Origin: Psilocybe azurescens
Lineage: Eukaryota > Basidiomycota > Agaricomycetes > Agaricales > Agrocybaceae
Direction of reading: 5' to 3'
Assembly: GCA_023853785.1 (NCBI GenBank)
Contig: JAJIRX010001055.1
Coordinates: 1-30,604, forward strand
Length of the DNA: 30,604 nucleotides
Shown: positions 9,906-20,668 of the stretch, in pieces
Numbering within the stretch: position 1 is the first letter of the stretch
How the letters are laid out: each line of letters begins with the position of its first letter
Position numbers and translations under genes: made by a program
The notes under the pieces: model-generated
What the model was told of the DNA's origin: nothing
What the model saw: only the letters and a program-made list of their open reading frames with translations
Databases searched by the model: none

Positions 9906-12015
9906 AACCTGCACTGAGAGTCGAGTTATCGTACCTCCGTACCTCGCCACCTCTTCTAAATGATTCGAATACGCAGCCTAACTCTCTTCAACCTCTTACC
10001 AGTCCCTTTTCACATCAATCTATACTCCAGTACATTCTCGGCTTGAGCACTTATCGCAGAAATTCAAAATTTAACTCCAAGCGCCCATTTACTTCCGCTC
10101 TCCGCGCCCACGAAGCCACGATCCACGGTCTACAAAATCAACCAACCGTGTGCGCTTCACGTTCTGCACCCATTTGTAATAGATTTCCGTTCCGTTCCAC
10201 AGCACCGGCTCTGAGCGCGTACGAACGACCCTCGCACACTACTGCAGATCAGCCCCCGCGCATTTCTACATTCATTCACTCATTCAAAAATATGATTCCA
10301 ATTCCAGTCAACTCAGAACAAGTATTAGTGCTACTAGTGATTCTCCGACATCCAAAATCCGAAGTTCGGGAATGGCGGTGGTCCGACAGCTCGAGCACAT
10401 ATAGTAATTACTCGTACAGGTGCCATATCATGGCTGCGATGGAAAAGGTGTCTCATGACGTAGATTAAGACCAGTGGCAAATTGCGATTCGACTGCGAAA
10501 ACAAACCTATCCGTCCATCAATGACTTCACCCTCCCCGATCTTCGTCGTAGAGTCGGCACTTTGAAACGAAACGAAACTAAACACATCCATCCGTCCGTC
10601 CATCCGTTCATCCATCTATCCTTGCTGTCAGCTTGACAAGCTACTGACCCCGACCGCCGGCGTTGACCAAGCTGAAATTCGAAATGCGAACACAAGCGCC
10701 CACAAGCGCCAAGCGCAATCCAAACCATCATCTACCCGAATCATAGAACAGGTGCATTGCACTCTCCTCACACTCATAGGTCTGGTCCCAGTTTATCGGC
10801 ATGAGAATAAGAATAACTAACGACCTGCTCCCATTCACGCGTGTGGCATGGGTACTCCAGCATTTTAAACAGTCCCGCCGTCGTCTACAACCGACGAGCC
10901 AACCATCCAGGCAGCAATTCGCCACTCAGCCAAGCCTGACATCCGTCCCAAGGGCACTGGCTTCAATTACGCAGCACGGAAGGCGCGTAGATATCCCATG
11001 GATCCTCCAACCGATTCATTCTCACCCTCGCCCTCACATTCTCCTCTCCATTCGTACTCGTACTCGTACTCGTATGCGTGAGGATACAACTTGCATTCAA
11101 AGGGACAATCGTAGTCCAATTCAATTCAAAACAAGCGCCAAGTAGTGACTCTCCGAAGTTCGAAGCCGTTGTGGTCAGCCAGAGTCTGCAAGTACTCGTA
11201 CCACATTATGTAGAGCGGCTATCCCAAAGACGTTGTCGTAGAACCAATCGTGATTTTGAAACACAGCCTTTCCAAACCCATTTCGTGCTCATTTTTTACC
11301 ACAGGTCACTTGTGCGCACGGCGTCTAGCTAGTGTGCTCAACTCAGCTGAAAGATGACGCCGTCCAGATAAATGCGTGGCGACCGTGCTTAGTTGTGCTC
11401 TATAGCACATCCGCGCGGTGTGGGTGGCACCGTACAAGCGATTCGAAACGCCCCTTCTCAAGCCAGTAAGCAAGAAACTCTCTTTGCATCCATCCCATCC
11501 AACGCACATTGTCATCAACCAAGTAGCACAGAATCCCAACTTCTACTCGGGTCTCCGGAGGATAGATATATAATCTAACTAATTATGTACCTCCACCATG
11601 CGTAGACACATCATACCAACTTGCTCACTTTCTCTTTCAGCAACGTAAGTTGAAGCTAAGTATCAGTTTTGAATACGCGCACGCCACCGGCGCTTACGGG
11701 ACTCCATCCCTCTTCCCATGGACCGAGATTTAATCGCTTTGTCGCAAAGTTGCATTAAAAGGGTAGAGCAGGTCTTGTGGGGTAACAAGATTGGAGGTAA
11801 TCAATTCTGAGAATAGCTGTGTTGGACTGTCGGCAATGATCGATACGTAGTCTATTCAGTTTCACACCAAGAATTAGCCGCATAAGTATTACAAATACTG
11901 CGACCACGTGAAAGGCTAAACATACGAGTACCAAAAAGGGCTGGTCGATGATCGCACTCTCATTTTTTCGTTGAACTTCTTAGAGTCATTCCATCAGCAG
12001 CCTCAACGACCACTC
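9906..12015. other. No recognisable gene; simple repeats
   Basis: No convincing gene was found on either strand; ORFs here are short and without recognisable motifs. There are two microsatellites: a CATC/CGTC tetranucleotide tract at about 10585-10620, and (GTACTC)n at about 11052-11072. The segments around 10325-10420 and 11135-11210 share fragments ('gtgattctccga' against 'gtgactctccga', followed by 'gaagttcg'), suggesting an old duplication. The stretch 11700-12015 may contain the promoter of the F-box gene that follows; I see no clear TATA box there. Confidence 0.5.
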
Positions 12016-13501
12016 ATGTCTCACTCTCCAGAACGCCAATCTACCCCGCCTACGCCTCCACTTCCAGTAGAGCTCGTAGACGAAATTATAGCCGACGCAT
12101 TAAGGACAGTCGACCCATCCGGCGTCTCCTCCATCGCAGTCGCATCGCATACTCTTCGCATCCACGCGAACAGAGCGCGCTTCACATCGCTCGTTGTATA
12201 TCGGAAAGACGGCCGCGATGTACAGCACACAGCCAAGGGCATCAGGAATCTAGCTGATATCATTCGAAACGGACCCTCTATCCCTACGATTCCGGGCATT
12301 TGTGAATTCACTATCTCCTTTGCCTTGAAGATGATCGGCCTGGGGCACGCGGTCATGCCTGCGCTTGAGGACGGGTGCCTCGCGTATATCCTCAATGACT
12401 TGTTTCGTCCATCCGGTGTGGATACGTCGATTGTGAGGCCTGGTACCAGTGCGGGTACTCGTTCTCTTTTCTTGGACATTTATCGTGAGACTAAACGGCG
12501 GAACCTTCGAGTACGCGATGATCCCAAGCACGGCGGATTGATCTGGGACAAAATAAATCCAGAGCTATTGGCAGCACTGGAAGATCTCATTCAATTTTCA
12601 ACATTAAATCGGCTCAGTCTCGAACACATGCGAAATATACCGACAGACCTCTTGCAGGGCACAAAAATCAAACACCTCCGCCTCTCGATGATCACCATAT
12701 CGCCGCCTCTATCGCATCATCGTCTCGACCGCCCTCCGCTTGAGAGGTCCATGCTACTAGAATCTTTTGACGTCCACGACGGCGATTTAATGATGGAGGT
12801 CATGAAAATGAAAATCCTTGGCTCCGACATACGAGTCTCTCCCCGCATCGTCCTTCCTTGCCTTACTCGGTTCACAATAAGCGTCACTTACATGTTTATC
12901 ATCGAAAATCTCAATAAATTCCTTTTAAATGCTCCAGCCCTACAATTTTTGGCTCTACGGCTGCGGTGTCGATACGGTGAGTCGTCTTTACTATAGACCT
13001 TACAAATATAAAATGGAATGCGATGTACACTCTCAAAGATACAGACATAAAACGGGTACACCTTTATACCATCAAGTGCAACCACCTCATACATCTCAAA
13101 TCCATTTCTCTCTGGTGCACCGGCTACCGACCTCATGCGCTTGTAGTCCACCTTCTTAGACACGACATCCCCCCCAAGCGTCAAGGATCTCAGCGTCACA
13201 ATAGTCCCTGACTCCGAAAATCCCGGGTCAGAAGCAGGATCAGACGTCTCACCATTACAACACAAGGACGACGTCGACAACTTTGATAAGCATCTTATTC
13301 TCCTTCTTTGACTCCATCAGACGCATCGCTATTGGCGTGGAGATAGACTTATCCAACGCGACAACTCAAACCTCCGATACATTGCCCAATTTGTTGGAAA
13401 CATGGCGGGCCTATATCAAGAATAAAATCCCATTATTGAGTGAGAAGGTTGGAGATAGGCTAGAGGTATTCGCAAGAATGAAAGACCAAACGATGCAGTA
13501 G
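12016..13501 (+). CDS. F-box-like protein, two single-base frame breaks near the C-terminus
   Basis: Agaricomycete F-box-like family: such proteins recruit substrates to SCF ubiquitin ligases through an N-terminal F-box and C-terminal leucine-rich repeats. Residues 16-60 fit the F-box pattern: LPVELVDEII, then a Ser/Ala/Val stretch and LRIHANRARFTSLV. Leu-rich segments follow, such as LNRLSLEHM and IKHLRLSMI. The frame is open further upstream, but 12016 is the first ATG. Exon 1 ends at 12976, a 68-nt GT-AG intron follows, and exon 2 starts in phase at 13045. The literal frame then ends near 13208. Removing one C from the C7 run at about 13169-13175 reopens it, and removing one T near 13308 reopens it again to a stop at 13501. 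This gives about 470 residues, a usual length. Both breaks lie in short homopolymers, so sequence error is as likely as decay. Confidence 0.55.
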
Positions 13502-14084
13502 ATACCTGAAGGATTCGAACTCCAGATATAATACAACCTACTCGATGATCATTGATCCGGCCTGATCCAGCAACGCATGTTCAGTTACGCATGTTTCTTG
13601 GTTTATAATTCTTCTGGCCAGATGCCGTATCTTGCTGTTCCTTCTAGCTTCCTGGCACGCCTGCTTGTACCGGAAGTCTCATGTATGTTGTATATCTGCG
13701 ACGACCTGTCTGACCATCCACTCCGTATACTTCCCGGAATGAGCACCACCTCATTCTTTCTTTGACGGGTATAGGTCCCCAGCCACTGTGGGCATCCTAA
13801 CAGACTTCTTCTAAAAGTGATCGTCATTACTTACATGATTTCTAATGAATTAGCTCATTTGTACACATGGTGCCTTACCTGGCGTGTACAGAGACGGTGT
13901 GAATGATGAGACATCCGGCTCTCAGATGTCGGCCACCTCATCGCCCATCACATCAATCGAGCATCGGTACTAAGGCCTCAGCAGTGGCGTTGTCTATCTC
14001 ACTCAAAGTCGACATGTGGTCCTTACGCTACCCGTCGAGAATCGAGACGTGGATGCCATTATCGAGGAGGCATCCTGGACACTT

Positions 14085-14450
14085 GAGTCATTCAGCTACT
14101 CTTGCATCGCATATCCTCCATGTTCTCGCGCGCAAACATGACATCGCTAGTATCGCTTGTCCATACCATGATGAGGACGGACTGGATGTAAGAAATACAG
14201 GAAAAGATTTGAAGGCATTAGCAAATATCATTCAAAGCAGACAAACTATCATCGTAATTCCGGGTGTATGCAACTTTGCCACATCCTTCTCTCAGAAGAT
14301 GTTCGGCCACTACGACGAGGTAATACCAATAGTGACATAGCTCACATCTTCAGCAACCCATTTCGGGCATCTCCATATACTGCGTCTTCCACTGACTTTC
14401 CATGTACGTGGAGAGTCTCGCTTCTGGCGGCCGAAATATGGTGCGGAGGC
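14085..14450 (+). pseudogene. Decayed tandem copy of the F-box-like gene
   Basis: The segment 14100-14337 reads as a diverged copy of residues about 38-115 of the gene at 12016. HSATLASHILHVLARKHDIAS matches the ASHTLRIHANRARFTS region, DGLDVRNTGKDLKALANII matches DGRDVQHTAKGIRNLADII, and IVIPGVCNFATSFSQKM matches IPTIPGICEFTISFALKM. After a stop at 14338 the homology continues in another frame (DIAHIFSNPFRAS, from about 14332). The N-terminal F-box and the C-terminal part are not recognisable. It sits about 0.6 kb after the intact-looking gene in the same orientation, so it arose by local tandem duplication. Confidence 0.6.
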
Positions 14451-14499
14451 AATTATATTGAGCAAGAAATGGCCCACTGCAGGCAAACGCTCTGTTGGC

Positions 14500-15720
14500 A
14501 GGGACTGCTCTAATAATGTGCAAAGTGGGGAATTACTGTAGTTCGAGTAAAGCGTGCACGGTCGATATTAGAGTGTTCTCGTGCAGTGATACAGGGATCT
14601 CGACCCCGCCGAACTCTTCTCCTCTCACTCTCATTCTGATATTTAGATCCCCTGACTCGATACCAAAGTCTGCGATTCCGCAATTCCTTTCCTACGAGCG
14701 TCTCGGCCAACCCACGGCCGCGCGTCAAGCCAAGGCTAGCACTACTATGTTCGCCTCATCTAGATCCACTCCCTTGCCAATCTGATTCCGATTATTCCAC
14801 ATCGGGCACGACCAGCAGCTCCAAGATCTACTATAGGATCAAGCAATGGTTACCCCCCTATCGATTCAATTTCTACGTTTAGGAAGGGAACTCTGGTCAT
14901 ACTACGACTCCACGAGTGATGTCCCTGTTTTCGATTCTTATTTAAATTCACTTTCTTATCGCGTGAAGGCTGAATCTTGGTATATATAGCTACTCCGAAT
15001 TCTACCTCGATGTTTGATGTAGCTTGGGATGTAAGGAGGTATATCGAATTGGCCCTGCGGAAATTTGAGTGATTGAGGGTTACTCAAAATGTTGACTGAT
15101 CTTGAATGACTTTCAAATTTCTTGAATCGGCCTTGAGTGATTTTGAATTAATTGCATAGAAACTAATGACATTTAGGCACATGTTGAAGCACAAGTCAAG
15201 CTTGACTACCTTGGGTAAAATTACTATGGAATTTCTGCTTTTTCTTATATAACAGTTGTGCCGCTAGCACTTTCTAAAGTCACGGTATGCTTAGCCATGA
15301 AAATTTCACGCAATCCGAATTTAATTCAATGATAGAAATGGAGAATATATTTAACATGAAAACAATTTCCTCGATATGTATGGATGTAAATTGAAGCCCT
15401 TGAGTTCTACTCGAAAAGCTAGCTATCTCAGCGCAGTTTGCGCACTTGCTGCATGCTGCGTATTTGTTAAAAACCTAGGTACTACATGATACCGCATGGG
15501 GATCTGAACAAAATCTCTTGACATGATTAACACTATTAATGCAGGAAATGCCAAAGCAAGGTGGTCAGTTATTGGTTGAAATAAGGGCAAAGTACAGACT
15601 TACGGTTCCTCAGCAACGGCCTCAACATCTGTATCGAAGGAGCAGAAAAATCCCGCTGGACCTGAATATTGCGTCCATTAAATTTAATACAGTCAACGAG
15701 GTGGGGAAGGATAATTTCTT
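14500..15720. other. No gene seen
   Basis: The first 300 bp (14500-14800) may be further remains of the duplicated F-box gene but I could not align them. From 14800 to 15720 the DNA is AT-rich with scattered stops. Near 15615 the minus strand has an intron-like stretch ('gtaagtctg' to 'attaatag', about 64 nt), next to a short coding-like piece. This hints at an old exon of the secreted-protein gene that follows, but the frame is not continuous with it. Confidence 0.4.
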
Positions 15721-15725
15721 ACATC

Positions 15726-15960
15726 CTAGGTCATTGCGTCGCTGATGGAGTATAAATTACGAATGGTGAGTCCATCAAGTGCAAGAAAAGAACTCATCCC
15801 AGTCTTGCCTTAAGAATTGCATCATCTATAATAAATTTCTCCTTTAGCAACGATATTCACAGAAAGTTAGTCTGGCTCAAAATTTACTGCCTGGAATGGG
15901 AGTCGCCAGAACTTTGGAGAGGAATAAAATAACAAAAAGATAGTTGACATAGAATTTCAT
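15726..15960 (-). CDS. Small secreted protein, candidate, two exons
   Basis: The ATG at 15960 is in a good context (aacaATG). It opens a frame with a textbook signal peptide: MKFY, then a VNYLFVILFL hydrophobic core, then KVLATP with a likely cleavage after ALA-type residues near position 19. Exon 1 ends at 15888 with GTAAAT. The best downstream splice uses an AAG acceptor to open exon 2 at 15808, giving 51 residues with a TAG at 15726. The alternative TAG acceptor at 15826 gives an earlier stop (about 34 residues). A strong TATA box lies about 90 bp upstream and the leader is pyrimidine-rich, which argues for real transcription. The product has no cysteines apart from none in the mature part and no CaaX end, so it is not a pheromone precursor. 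Function unknown. Confidence 0.45.
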
Positions 15961-16048
15961 TGTTAGTTTAACTTGCTTCTGAGAACGGTGGATAAGAGGA
16001 GGTTGTCTGGTATGAGGTACCTTGAAAATATTTACCCCACCTCTTGAG

Positions 16049-16058
16049 TTTATATAAA
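16049..16058 (-). promoter_or_regulatory. TATA box of the small secreted protein gene
   Basis: TTTATATAAA on the minus strand, ending about 89 bp before the ATG at 15960. A pyrimidine-rich leader ('cctcctcttatcc') follows. It is one of the cleanest core promoters in the window. Confidence 0.6.
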
Positions 16059-16218
16059 CGCTGTCGAATGAGCAGATTCTCAGGAAAGGAGCGGTCAAAT
16101 CGGCAATTATGCAATACTTGCACGCTGAAAATAGGATTCAGTCAGGCTCCGTAGTCCACCTGAGTTCTAGTACGTGTGCTTTTCTTCCCTTTTAAATCAA
16201 TCAATTATAAATATACAT

Positions 16219-16774
16219 TCACAAAACGTCGGATATGGATTGGACATGCGATAAAGGTGACGGCGAATCTCCGGCTTCCGCTCCAGCCGCGTATTTGATA
16301 CCAGCTTTTTCCAGATGACTTAGCACGTTAGGGCTAATATCAAGAAAACCAAAAGCGGCCCCACACGCAAAACTTATCCCCTGTTGGCAGAAAATTTTCC
16401 TGCCCCCTAATAGACACGTCGATAACCCCGATAGGACGGCATACACCGAGCAATCAACCGAGCACCAGCACTCGCCGAGCCCTGGTAAGTCGGTTTCGGG
16501 CAGGCGTTGCTGTTTCACGTAAAGATGTTGTGTCCAGACTTTGTTCTGTGTGTAGATGATGCATGGGCACCAGTGAGCTTTGCAGCCTAGCGAAAGCGAG
16601 GCAGGGTAAAGGATTTGAAAATTAAAGAGAGGAGGGGGAAAGAAAGGACGTACAAGTCCCCAGATTGTGATCGCAGAACGAACATGGATCCGTGCTCCAG
16701 TCCCTCGTGCCGTCTGGCGTACGTGGAAGCCCTTCGGTGTTGAGAGTTGATTTTGAGAAGTTCGTTGGGGTCAT
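16219..16774 (-). CDS. PLAC8-family cysteine-rich protein, atypical C-terminus
   Basis: PLAC8 proteins (Pfam PF04749) are small membrane-associated Cys-rich proteins, linked in plants and fungi to metal tolerance and cell-size control. Exons: 16774-16654 and 16586-16219, with a 67-nt GT-AG intron splitting a Cys codon (T|GC). The product is 162 residues. Motifs in order: DGTRDWSTDPCSFC (21-34), LGTCC (38-42) and HWCPCIIYTQNK (45-56), the family hallmark (CPC followed by tyrosine and QNK). A GECWC...C segment follows. Members normally continue with a basic IRxRY segment and a second Cys cluster ending near ELE. Here that part is replaced by an unrelated tail (LSTCLLGG onward). The ATG at 16774 is chosen because the upstream frame of 16805 does not reach the motif. 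Another, upstream exon cannot be excluded. The gene ends about 160 bp before the TATA box of the next gene. Confidence 0.7.
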
Positions 16775-16805
16775 ATTTGGATGAGGTCGGATTGCTGAGA
16801 GACAA

Positions 16806-17560
16806 TGTTGTTGGTGGTTGGCGTGGCGGTGGTGTTGGAGGGTAGGGCCGCCGTAGCGCTCCTCTGTCTCTATCTCCTTCCCACCCAGGTCCAGAACGAG
16901 GCGCAGGAGGAAGAGGTTAGCGGTGTTGGAGATTTGCCCTTCGTTCGTAACGATACGGGAGTCGTCGTTGTACGCTTGCTATTTGCGCTGGCGCAGGTGG
17001 TGCAGGAGGGTGGATTTCTCGTTTGCTTGCTTTCATTCGTTCTTTACCTTTTTTTTCTTTCGTCGGAAACTTGTACACGGGAAGGTAGAGCTGTATTTGT
17101 GTTGTATCAATAAAGCTACGACTTGTGCTTCGTTCATTTTTTTGCCATGCATACCGATCATATGATCGGCGTGCGAGAAGCGCATTATTAAATAATCTTG
17201 ATTTTTCTTTATTCTGTGTCGAGGGATCATAAATCCTTCACAGCCTGATGGAGTGCCGTATCCTCAACTGTGTCTGAGCCAAATTCAAAGAAATTTGCTT
17301 TCATAGTTGGATAATGTATCCGACCACATAGAACATCTGTTTTCGGTTATTTTCCAACTTCCCGTCGCTCTTTCCAGCCACAACCATCGTCTTCAGTTTC
17401 CTTCTTTCCTCGTATTTTGCCCTCTCTTTCCTCCAGTAAATCTCTACCCGTCATTATTGTAACCAGATGACGGACCCCGAATGGGCCCTTAACTAGACTG
17501 CACAATGAGTGCCTAGCGCAAGCGCTGCTAGTAAGGTAAAGTATTCTAAGCATGTTTTCT
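16806..17560. other. Intergenic, upstream of PLAC8; no gene seen
   Basis: The + strand ORF here is low-complexity and antisense to the PLAC8 upstream region. On the minus strand a proline/alanine-rich ATG frame (about 17040-16920) could be a lost N-terminal exon of PLAC8, but no splice pair connects it convincingly. A 16-bp perfect palindrome, CCGATCATATGATCGG, lies at 17154-17169. Nothing else is recognised. Confidence 0.4.
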
Positions 17561-17616
17561 TTTGAACCTTATTCACTTTGGACTAGAATCCACTATCATG
17601 ATTCTCTCTTTTTATA

Positions 17617-17784
17617 CCCCTCTAAAAGTGTCATTATACCGTATACACAACTTTGACATTACTACTACTGTACTTATCAGTCCAATTCAGTCCAATATAT
17701 CCCCTCTAAAAGTGTCATTATACCGTATACGCAACTTTGACATTACTACTACTGTACTTATCAGTCCAATTCAGTCCAATATAT
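17617..17784. repeat. 84-bp tandem duplication, two copies
   Basis: The unit starting 'cccctctaaaagtgtcatta' at 17617 repeats from 17701. The copies differ at a single base that I can see (tatacAcaa against tatacGcaa). Being a multiple of three, the duplication keeps a 92-codon frame open on the + strand. That frame has no recognisable features and I do not call it a gene. The near identity points to a recent event. Confidence 0.9.
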
Positions 17785-18019
17785 CCCCCAGTTCACGTAT
17801 CCCCAAAATTAAGCCCTCAATAAACTCCCCAAGCCCATAACCGTCCTTCGAGGCCCTCTTTTGAACTCCGGTCAGCAATCCGCACCTTAAATCGGAGGAA
17901 CTAACATCCTTGGACTACAACAATTCAAATATAATCAGAATTTTCGGCCAGGCTAGAATTTAAAAGAAAACAGACCTTTCTGGTCAGTAGCTTCCTTTTC
18001 CGAAGCTGAGCCATGACCT

Positions 18020-18453
18020 TCATCGTATCCGGCCTTGGGGCACGAGCGGCAAGAAATGGCAAACTAGGCGAACGCGGAAGAACGTCGCGACGTTTGCTGG
18101 TGCAGGTCCACGCAGCATACTTCTCGCACAACCCCCATCGTTGTCAGCTGTCACAACCCCGATATATTCTGACCCAGCTATCTGCGGCTCCAGTTAGCAC
18201 CATTTGAATCGCACTACAGTATACTCACGTTGTATTGGCAGGTACCTGCACCGTCACTCCCTTCTGCATCGTTGTAGACGCACTCGATGTATCCAATGCC
18301 GTTGCTGGAACTTGCAATCGTGTTGCCAGCAACATCTGTTGTCGGGCAGGTATAGGCGCAGCTGGGAACTGAAGACGGTTGGGCTGGGGATGGAACCGCC
18401 TGAGTGAGGAGCGCTGCAAGGAGGACGATACACACCGTAAAAATGGTAGTCAT
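18020..18453 (-). CDS. Small secreted cysteine-containing protein
   Basis: Exon 1 (18453-18229, 75 codons) starts MTTIFTVCIVLLAALLTQA, a clear signal peptide. The mature part has Cys at 32, 36, 58 and 72 in the order PSCAYTC, IECVYND and TCQYN. This layout is familiar from hypothetical secreted proteins of Agaricomycetes (CxYxCP early, CxY pairs, then a DNDxG segment); no function is established. A 47-nt GT-AG intron with a GCTAAC branch site follows. Exon 2 from 18181 reads on in phase through VVTADNDGG and stops at 18020. One base inserted in the G5 run at 18132-18136 would instead give GGLCEKYAAWTC, which fits the expected later cysteines better. Exon 2 is therefore uncertain, and a homopolymer error or a frameshift is likely. 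Confidence 0.6.
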
Positions 18454-18590
18454 GGTGGTGGAGAGAAGAAACGAATACAGTCGTCAAATCCTTTTCCCAG
18501 ACCTGTCCCCACCGACAGTTAAGGCACAGGGTCGACGAAAAGTGAGACGAAGGTGATCTTTATCTTATCACAAGCCATCCATTTCGGCAA

Positions 18591-19154
18591 AGGGCTGCTC
18601 AATTCTAACTTGGTCAGATCAGGTCGCCAGGTCGCCAGGTCGTTTCCCAATATAGTTGGCAATTTTTGTAGTCCGACTGATGGCCGCTCGCCCTATGTCA
18701 AACGATTACGCCGGGCATGCCCCCGTTTGACACCGTTCGCGGGGCTCCTGCACGAACCGCATTCTGTAGATAATCCGATAATAATCATAATAATCATGTA
18801 TTCCTCCCAAATATCAGCAACGTCAGCACATCTTTGCACGAAATCTTTTCCTCATCTCAGTGCAATTACAGCAACAGGCCCTACTTGCTAAAAAAAAAAA
18901 ATGCTATTACTGATTTCGAGGATATTAGCGACATTGCTGACGACGTTGAGGATGATGATGATCTCGACACCGCTATGCATGTAATAGACAAGTCTGTTAC
19001 ATGCTTTTGAGGTTTAGCAAAGGAGCGTAGCGAAGGACGCGTAATTAGACTCTAGAGTGTCAGTGGTGGTCCGGGGCAAGTACACAAACAGTGACAAGTC
19101 TGGCGTATTCGGACCTGGCGACCTGAGCTGACCAAGTTAGAATTGGGCAGCCCT
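18591..19154. mobile_element. Non-autonomous DNA transposon (MITE-like), 42-bp terminal inverted repeats
   Basis: The left end 18592-18633 begins GGGCTGCTCAATTCTAACTT and runs on through GGTCAG to GGTCGCCAGGTC. The right end 19112-19153 is its reverse complement with two mismatches (40 of 42). With one more base on each side (A...T) the element is 564 bp. A 'CAA' lies directly outside both ends, a possible 3-bp target duplication. The inside has a run of 12 A (about 18891-18902) and a short acidic reading frame (DFEDISDIADDVEDDDD, about 18913-18963) that may be a scrap of transposase or captured gene. No transposase is present. The superfamily cannot be fixed from the ends alone. Confidence 0.75.
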
Positions 19155-20660
19155 CAAATGAATGCCAAGACTTTTTCAAAATGCCACTGATGCATGACTC
19201 TGACGCGCTTGACGGGGTTAGGGAGTGACCAGGTTATCCAGCCGTACCCGAATGAAAAATTTGTTTTGTGCGCTTTCCCTAGAACTCTATCTCACTGCCA
19301 CTCAGGACGTACGAACTGAGCTACGCTCTTCTCTCCGATGCCCACTCCCACAGCGCTTACGCTAGCCATCACATACCACCACATGCAGGAACTTAGAATG
19401 GTCCTAAGTAAGAGAGGAGAAACTGGCCCGCGCCGATGGTACACATGAGGACTGAGGCCTGCAATTTCGATGTCCTGAGGCTCCTGTCCATTTCTTTACT
19501 CTCAGGACCCTCACCGTAGATGCCCATGCAGCTCTTCCAGCTTTGGAGATAGTAACAGCACGTCCATCACCAATCTCTCTTGGTAGTAGTTACTGCGTAC
19601 CATTATCCTGAGCGCTGAGCATTGAACATCAAGCTTAGGCAGCCCAAGCAGGAGCAGCGGGACTGAGGGATACTTTAGACGATCGACTATCTGACTCACC
19701 GATTACCGATCTGGCACATTGACCACGAGCTGATCCGTACCCAGGCTCTCTTTTCATATTCAACGTACTTGCTACTTGCATCGATTCGCCCCTTTCACCA
19801 TTTGCGTTCGCCGCACGCGTCCCTGTTTAGCGATTTCACTACAACATGACGCTGGGAGCGCTATTCACATCTCAAGATGAGAGGTTCTATAACTACAATC
19901 GCCGCCGCTCGCTCTTCTTACCCTTTACAGTCTTCACAATCTGGGGAGTACGTCTATGGTCTAGTATTGGTCAAGTTGGAGCAAACGGTGGAGCTGGAGC
20001 GACTGCGGGTTAAAACCAAGTTCTCCAAGTACGGTGGTCGTCGGTCCTAGCCTGGATGTTGAAGCTTCTCCTGGTACGTATCGTTTTTCGTATCAAAATT
20101 TTTATTTTTATTTTTAGTTGGGACTACAACGACATCTGATCCCTTTGTATTCTTCATGGCGTTCCGTCGGTCTGTTTTTGTTCTTCTTGCCGTTACGAGA
20201 TCCCCTTCTTTTGTCTTTCGCCCCTCCTTTGTCATCGGCCATTTCAGTAATCTTTTTTAAACAAATCGGACAACCGTCGGTTGCCGTCCGATTCAGCTCT
20301 CTGCTCACTTGGTTGCGGTCTATGGTGACGATCAGTTGTCTTACCGCCTCATTCTTCGCGAATGATATTTATTTATTTTTATTTTTTATGTTTTGGCTCT
20401 CGGATCGGCCTTCTTGAATTCCCGTTATCGCTTCCCACTCGTCTGCGTTTTTATGCTCTAAGTATACACAGATAGGCTCCTTATATCTTTTTTTCATGAT
20501 TCAGTACGTGTTGTGTGATGCCGCTTCTTACGAATGCCAAATTCCAATTTGATGCTTTGTCAAAAAACAAAAATTCCAACATTATTGAAATGCACTATAC
20601 AAAGACCTGATCTACTGCTGGTGAGCTCGTAGGCTGTACAGTTCCCCGACGTGGTTGGTA
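19155..20660. other. Gene scraps, no intact gene
   Basis: On the minus strand 19699-19511 reads as a leucine-rich fragment (VDRLKYPSVPLLLLGL ... LLLSPKLEEL), resembling the end of an F-box/LRR protein without a start. At 19846 the + strand has an ATG frame of about 55 codons (MTLGALFTSQDERFY...) that I do not recognise. At 20308-20114 the minus strand has a Lys/Arg-rich frame with one CPIC motif and no ATG start. None is supported by splice sites or neighbours. Confidence 0.35.
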
Positions 20661-20668
20661 CTTCAATT

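Noticed and set aside
13500..13580. tRNA-like 'ggattcgaactcc' (B-box complement)
   Set aside because: The minus-strand sequence around it does not form a T stem, and no D arm, anticodon arm or acceptor pairing is found.
16805..17113. 102-codon + strand ORF
   Set aside because: Val/Leu-rich low-complexity frame antisense to the upstream region of PLAC8; no domain or splice support.
19255..19345. tRNA-derived SINE on the minus strand ('gtagctcagttcgtac' A-box-like, weak B box)
   Set aside because: The A box is fair, but the B-box match is poor and no tRNA fold or repeat copy supports it.
20114..20417. ORFs on both strands, one with a CPIC motif
   Set aside because: No ATG start on the minus strand, a single Cys pair does not make a zinc finger, and the + strand frame is its hydrophobic shadow.
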